64,000 nt of DNA from Lachnospiraceae bacterium (lineage in GTDB: Bacteria > Bacillota > Clostridia > Lachnospirales > Lachnospiraceae): positions 109,944 through 173,943 of the forward strand of contig JAHZFJ010000001.1 in the NCBI GenBank assembly GCA_019421365.1. The letters are read 5' to 3'. This document shows, piece by piece, positions 60,482-64,000 of the stretch. Position numbers and translations under genes: made by a program. The notes beneath the pieces were generated by a model. That model was not told the origin of the DNA. It saw only the letters and a program-made list of their open reading frames with translations, and ran no database searches. Within the stretch, counting starts at the first letter, position 1; the number at the start of each line of letters is the position of its first letter.

Positions 60482-60910
60482 ATGTTTATGGGTGAACATA
60501 ATCATACAGTGGATGCCAAAGGCAGAGTAATTATTCCCGCCAAATTCAGAGAAGAACTCGGAGATGAGTTTGTCTTAACTCTTGGACTTGATGGGTGTTT
60601 ATTTGTTTACCCAAATGACGAATGGCTTAACTTTGTAAACGATTTGAAAGGACTTCCGGGAAGTAAAGAAGCAAGACAATTGCAACGTTACTTTATGGCT
60701 GGAGCTGCTGGGTGTGAGGTGGACAAGCAAGGAAGATTTCTAATACCACAAAAATTACGTGAACATGCAGGACTTGATAAAGAGTTAGTATTAGTCGGTG
60801 TGCTTAATAAGATAGAGATTTGGAGTAAAGAACGCTGGGAAAGCAACAATACATATGAAAACATGGATGAGATTGCAGAACATATGTCAGAGTTCGGTTT
60901 AAGCTTTTAG
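60482..60910 (+). CDS. mraZ: Transcriptional regulator MraZ
   Basis: A 142-residue AbrB-like double-domain regulator: MFMGEHNHTVDAKGRVIIPAKFRE at the start and the second repeat CEVDKQGRFLIPQKLREHA. It binds the tandem repeats just upstream and heads the division/wall operon. Start at 60482 matches the family; the longer frame from 60428 runs into the operator repeats. Confidence 0.95.
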   Translation: MFMGEHNHTVDAKGRVIIPAKFREELGDEFVLTLGLDGCLFVYPNDEWLNFVNDLKGLPGSKEARQLQRYFMAGAAGCEVDKQGRFLIPQKLREHAGLDKELVLVGVLNKIEIWSKERWESNNTYENMDEIAEHMSEFGLSF

Positions 60911-61008
60911 TCAATACGAAAGTAAGCAATTGGCTTCGAATATCCATTTGACAGTAGGATATACTAAAGAATATAGAAAAATACAACATCAGCGATGGAG
61001 GTCGTGAA

Positions 61009-61944
61009 ATGGAATTTAAACATAAGTCGGTATTATTAGATGAAACAATTGATGGCTTAAACATTAAGTCAGGCGGCATCTATGTTGATGGAACACTAGG
61101 TGGCGGTGGACATGCATATGAAGTATGTAAACGCCTTGGAGAACACGGAAGGTTTATAGGAATTGATCAGGATGAAGCTGCTATTGAAGCTGCTACAAAA
61201 AGACTGGAAGAATTTTCGGACAAGGTGACAATTGTAAGAAGCAATTATTGTAATATACGTCAAGTATTACAAGAATTAGGTATTGATAAGGTTGATGGAA
61301 TTGTTCTAGATTTAGGGGTTTCCTCGTATCAACTAGATACTGCCGAGAGAGGATTTACGTATCGTGAGAATGCACCTCTTGATATGCGAATGGATCAGAG
61401 AAAAGATCAAACTGCAAAAGATATTGTTAATAACTATAGTGAATTTGATCTATATAGAATTATTCGTGACTATGGAGAGGACAAGTTTGCGAAAAATATT
61501 GCAAAGCACATAGTAAGAGCAAGAGAAGAAAAGACGATAGAGACAACTGATGAATTAACAGAAGTGATTAAAGCGGCTATTCCTATGAAAGTGAGAATGA
61601 ACACTGGGCATCCCGCTAAGAAAACTTTTCAAGCTATAAGAATTGAATTGAACAAAGAACTTGAAGTATTGAATGATACTTTGAACGATATGATTGAATT
61701 ATTAAACCCAGAAGGAAGAATATGCATTATAACATTCCATTCATTGGAAGATAGAATTGTTAAAAGCATCTTTCGAAATAATGAAAATCCTTGTACATGC
61801 CCTCCTGGTTTTCCAGTTTGCGCATGTGGGAAGAAGTCAAAGGGGAAAGTAATAACAAGAAAACCTATTATTCCTTCTGATGAAGAGATAGAAGAGAATA
61901 AGAGATCAAAAAGTTCGAAATTGAGAGTATTTGAGAGAGTATAA
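61009..61944 (+). CDS. rsmH: 16S rRNA (cytosine-1402 N4) methyltransferase
   Basis: A 311-residue methyltransferase (MraW): HKSVLLDETIDGL, YVDGTLGGGGHAYEV (SAM motif), LDLGVSSYQLD, MRMDQ, and HPAKKTFQAIRIELN. It lies in the usual place after mraZ, with GGAGGTCG before its start. Confidence 0.95.
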   Translation: MEFKHKSVLLDETIDGLNIKSGGIYVDGTLGGGGHAYEVCKRLGEHGRFIGIDQDEAAIEAATKRLEEFSDKVTIVRSNYCNIRQVLQELGIDKVDGIVLDLGVSSYQLDTAERGFTYRENAPLDMRMDQRKDQTAKDIVNNYSEFDLYRIIRDYGEDKFAKNIAKHIVRAREEKTIETTDELTEVIKAAIPMKVRMNTGHPAKKTFQAIRIELNKELEVLNDTLNDMIELLNPEGRICIITFHSLEDRIVKSIFRNNENPCTCPPGFPVCACGKKSKGKVITRKPIIPSDEEIEENKRSKSSKLRVFERV

Positions 61945-62024
61945 GAGCAATTAAGGCGAAGGGATTACAAAGTAAGCCATCGACTAGGTTGTAATTAGAT
62001 TGAGTCTGGGAAGGAGAATGGACG

Positions 62025-62603
62025 ATGGCACGACAACAAATAAGAAAAAATCCAAACGTGCAATATAAGGACTATCAAAGAGAAAATTACGTTGATGGAA
62101 CCACTGCAAGAAAATTGCAAGCTGTCCCAGATTACGCAGATAATAGTGATTACGATTATGATTATTATGATGATTACGATTATGCGGAAGAAAAGAGAAG
62201 AAGAGAGCAGACATATCAAGAGAGAAAACGTAGAGAAAGAGCTGCGAAACGAAGAAGAGAAAAGACAAGGACAATGGATGGAATATCGCTTATTATGCTT
62301 GTAGCAGCGGTGGCAGTTACGTTTTATGTATGTCTTCAATATATTAGTGTACAAACAGATATAACGGCACTAAGTAAAAGCATAGCAGTAAAAGAGAGTC
62401 AAGTGGTATCTATGAAGAAGGATAATAATGCTGCTTTAGAAGAAATTTCAAGAACATTTGATTTGAGTTATGTTTACAAGATTGCTACGAAAGAACTAGG
62501 AATGGTGTTTCCTGACGAAGATCAAGTAATTAAATATGATAGTAGTAAAAGTGATTATGTAAAACAGTTCGAAGAAATTCCAAGTGAAGAAGATGCTAAG
62601 TAG
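62025..62603 (+). CDS. FtsL-like cell division protein
   Basis: A 192-residue protein with a charged, Tyr/Asp- and Arg-rich cytoplasmic N-terminus of about 85 residues, one membrane helix (about 85-108) and an extracytoplasmic coiled coil (LSKSIAVKESQVVSMKKDNNAALEEI) ending near LGMVFPDEDQVIKYD. This is the FtsL/DivIC layout, and position between rsmH and a PBP supports FtsL. The DYDYDYYDDYDY tract is a low-complexity oddity. Confidence 0.78.
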   Translation: MARQQIRKNPNVQYKDYQRENYVDGTTARKLQAVPDYADNSDYDYDYYDDYDYAEEKRRREQTYQERKRRERAAKRRREKTRTMDGISLIMLVAAVAVTFYVCLQYISVQTDITALSKSIAVKESQVVSMKKDNNAALEEISRTFDLSYVYKIATKELGMVFPDEDQVIKYDSSKSDYVKQFEEIPSEEDAK

Positions 62604-62612
62604 GTGACGTTT

Positions 62613-64000
62613 ATGAATAGAAGAGATCGAAATACAGAGAGAAAAGTAAAAAAATTTACACACCAAATGCAAGCAAAAACATTGCTTGTATTTGGTGTTG
62701 TTTTGCTATTGTTGATAGCTTTGATAGCTAGACTAACGTACTTAAGGAATGCAGATGGAGATAGATATTCGAAAAAAGTACTATCGCAACAAACGTATAG
62801 TAGCAGCGTAATACCTTACAGACGAGGAGATATTGTTGATCGAAATGGAACAGTACTTGCTACTTCGATAAAAGTATATAATCTTATTCTAGACCCTAAG
62901 ACAATTCTTGAAACTAAGACGGTGGATGGAGAGAAAACAACTCCTTACCGTGAACCAACGCTTCAAGCTTTAACTACATATTTTGATGTAGAATATGATG
63001 AATTAAATCAAATTCTAATTGATAAGCCGACAAATCAATATACAGTTTTACTTAAACAATTAGAATATGATGAAATTAAAGATTTTAAAGAAGCTATGGC
63101 AGAAGATGATAGTAAGATACAAGGAGTTTGGTTCGAAGAAGAATATAAGAGAATCTACCCTTACAATTCCACTGCAAGTGATATTATTGGATTCACTTCT
63201 TCGGGAAATGTGGGTAACTGGGGACTTGAACAAACTTATAATTCATATCTGAATGGAACGAATGGAAGAGAATATGGATATTTTGATTCAGAATTAAATC
63301 TTGAAAGAAACGTGAAACCTGCTGTAGATGGTAACACCGTAGTATCAACAATTGATCTTAATATTCAACAAATAGTAGAGAAACATATTAATAAGTTCAT
63401 GGAGGAAATCGGTGCTAAGAATACAGCAGTAATGGTAATGGATCCTAATACTGGTGAGGTTATCGCTATGGCATCTGATAAACAATATGATCTGAATAAT
63501 CCATATGACTTAACGGGTTATTATACTGATAGCGAAATTAAAAAGATGACTGAAGAAGAACGTCTAGATGCTTTATATGGTATATGGAAAAATTTTGCGA
63601 TTTCAGAGAACTATGAGCCAGGATCTACATTCAAACCTTTTGTTATGGCCGCTGCACTTGATGAAAATATTGTATCAGATGGGGACCATTATTACTGCGA
63701 TGGTGGAGAAGTAGTAGTGGAAGGTACGAAGAAAATCCGTTGTGTTAATCGTAATGGTCACGGAGATCTTACAATCGAACAGGTTATTATGGAATCTTGT
63801 AATGACGGTATGATGCAGATTGTAGCTAAGATGGGCCGCTCACTAATGTCAAAATATCAATTTAATTATGGATTTGGAAGAAAAACTGGAATTGATTTAC
63901 CAGGTGAAGAAAAAGGTCAAGTATTTACAGAGGATCAGTTGAATCCTCTAGAGCTTGCAACTACTTCTTTCGGTCAAGGTCTTACGGTTACTATGGTACA
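62613..64000 (+). CDS. Class B penicillin-binding protein (FtsI/SpoVD type), 3'-truncated by window edge
   Basis: ATG at 62613 after TAGGTGACG opens a frame that continues past the window end, so 462 codons are seen. The N-terminus has one helix (about 23-42) then YRRGDIVDRNGTVLATS of the PBP dimer domain. The transpeptidase domain shows the SxxK motif in PGSTFKPF (Ser near base 63623) and ESCNDG (SxN). The KTG motif and any PASTA repeats lie beyond the end, so FtsI/PbpB versus SpoVD cannot be decided. Peptidoglycan cross-linking at the septum is the expected role. Confidence 0.88.
   Translation, partial: MNRRDRNTERKVKKFTHQMQAKTLLVFGVVLLLLIALIARLTYLRNADGDRYSKKVLSQQTYSSSVIPYRRGDIVDRNGTVLATSIKVYNLILDPKTILETKTVDGEKTTPYREPTLQALTTYFDVEYDELNQILIDKPTNQYTVLLKQLEYDEIKDFKEAMAEDDSKIQGVWFEEEYKRIYPYNSTASDIIGFTSSGNVGNWGLEQTYNSYLNGTNGREYGYFDSELNLERNVKPAVDGNTVVSTIDLNIQQIVEKHINKFMEEIGAKNTAVMVMDPNTGEVIAMASDKQYDLNNPYDLTGYYTDSEIKKMTEEERLDALYGIWKNFAISENYEPGSTFKPFVMAAALDENIVSDGDHYYCDGGEVVVEGTKKIRCVNRNGHGDLTIEQVIMESCNDGMMQIVAKMGRSLMSKYQFNYGFGRKTGIDLPGEEKGQVFTEDQLNPLELATTSFGQGLTVTMV

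Noticed and set aside
61984..62354. Minus-strand hydrophobic frames opposite the FtsL-like gene
   Set aside because: Low-complexity Ser/Phe/Ile-rich translations caused by the GAA/GAT-rich coding strand; no RBS.

Overview
The window is low-G+C bacterial DNA with AGGAGG-type ribosome binding sites, many short Firmicutes-type intergenic gaps, a DAP-type peptidoglycan pathway, a PrkC/Stp pair and a mraZ-led division cluster. Gene content and style fit an anaerobic clostridium, most likely a Lachnospiraceae relative of Lachnoclostridium phytofermentans; this placement is inference, since no rRNA gene is present. Almost everything is on the + strand.

Region 1 (1-11.2 kb) looks like a catabolic operon for pyrimidine-type compounds: an iron alcohol dehydrogenase (5' end cut off by the window), an NMT1/SsuABC-type ABC transporter, a dihydropyrimidinase/hydantoinase, a PreA-like dihydropyrimidine dehydrogenase with extra Fe-S motifs, an M20 carbamoyl-amino-acid amidohydrolase, a small kinase-like protein and a PucR regulator. 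The substrate-binding lipoprotein appears circularly permuted, with its C-terminal half placed before its N-terminal half.

Region 2 (11.3-20 kb) holds a LuxR-type regulator, a PepF-like peptidase, a LURP-one/tubby-like protein, a CorA transporter and a MarR-ABC-ABC efflux locus with a shared putative operator. Region 3 (20-26.6 kb) is a possible peptide-signalling locus: an LspA paralog, a LytTR response regulator, a GHKL sensor kinase and two exporter-type ABC proteins, with no AgrB or AgrD seen. Region 4 (26.6-30.7 kb) contains a small ORF overlapping alternative hairpins, a CD3324-type HTH protein, two GNATs, a methyltransferase, an ACT protein and an AraC/GyrI regulator. Region 5 (30.7-38 kb) has a minus-strand NarL-type two-component system whose kinase is split by a frameshift at a T8 tract, an ABC-2 exporter, and an ABC-F protein with an elaborate leader.

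Region 6 (38-64 kb) is mostly housekeeping: a trans-sulfuration enzyme, dapF, two adjacent murE paralogs, murF, priA, def-fmt-yugP-rsmB-rlmN-stp-prkC-rsgA-rpe-thiN, ychF, lgt, then mraZ-rsmH-ftsL-like-PBP running off the end.

The most unusual non-coding content is a set of structured intergenic repeats. Two elements of about 280 nt (39268-39544 and 47745-48027) share a conserved core and have long stems whose sequences differ while pairing is kept, which is what a large structured RNA or a palindromic mobile element would show. A second family is at 13988-14056 and 32669-32875, and a third repeat of about 85 nt carries the ribosome binding site of the following gene at 3739-3825 and 56669-56752.
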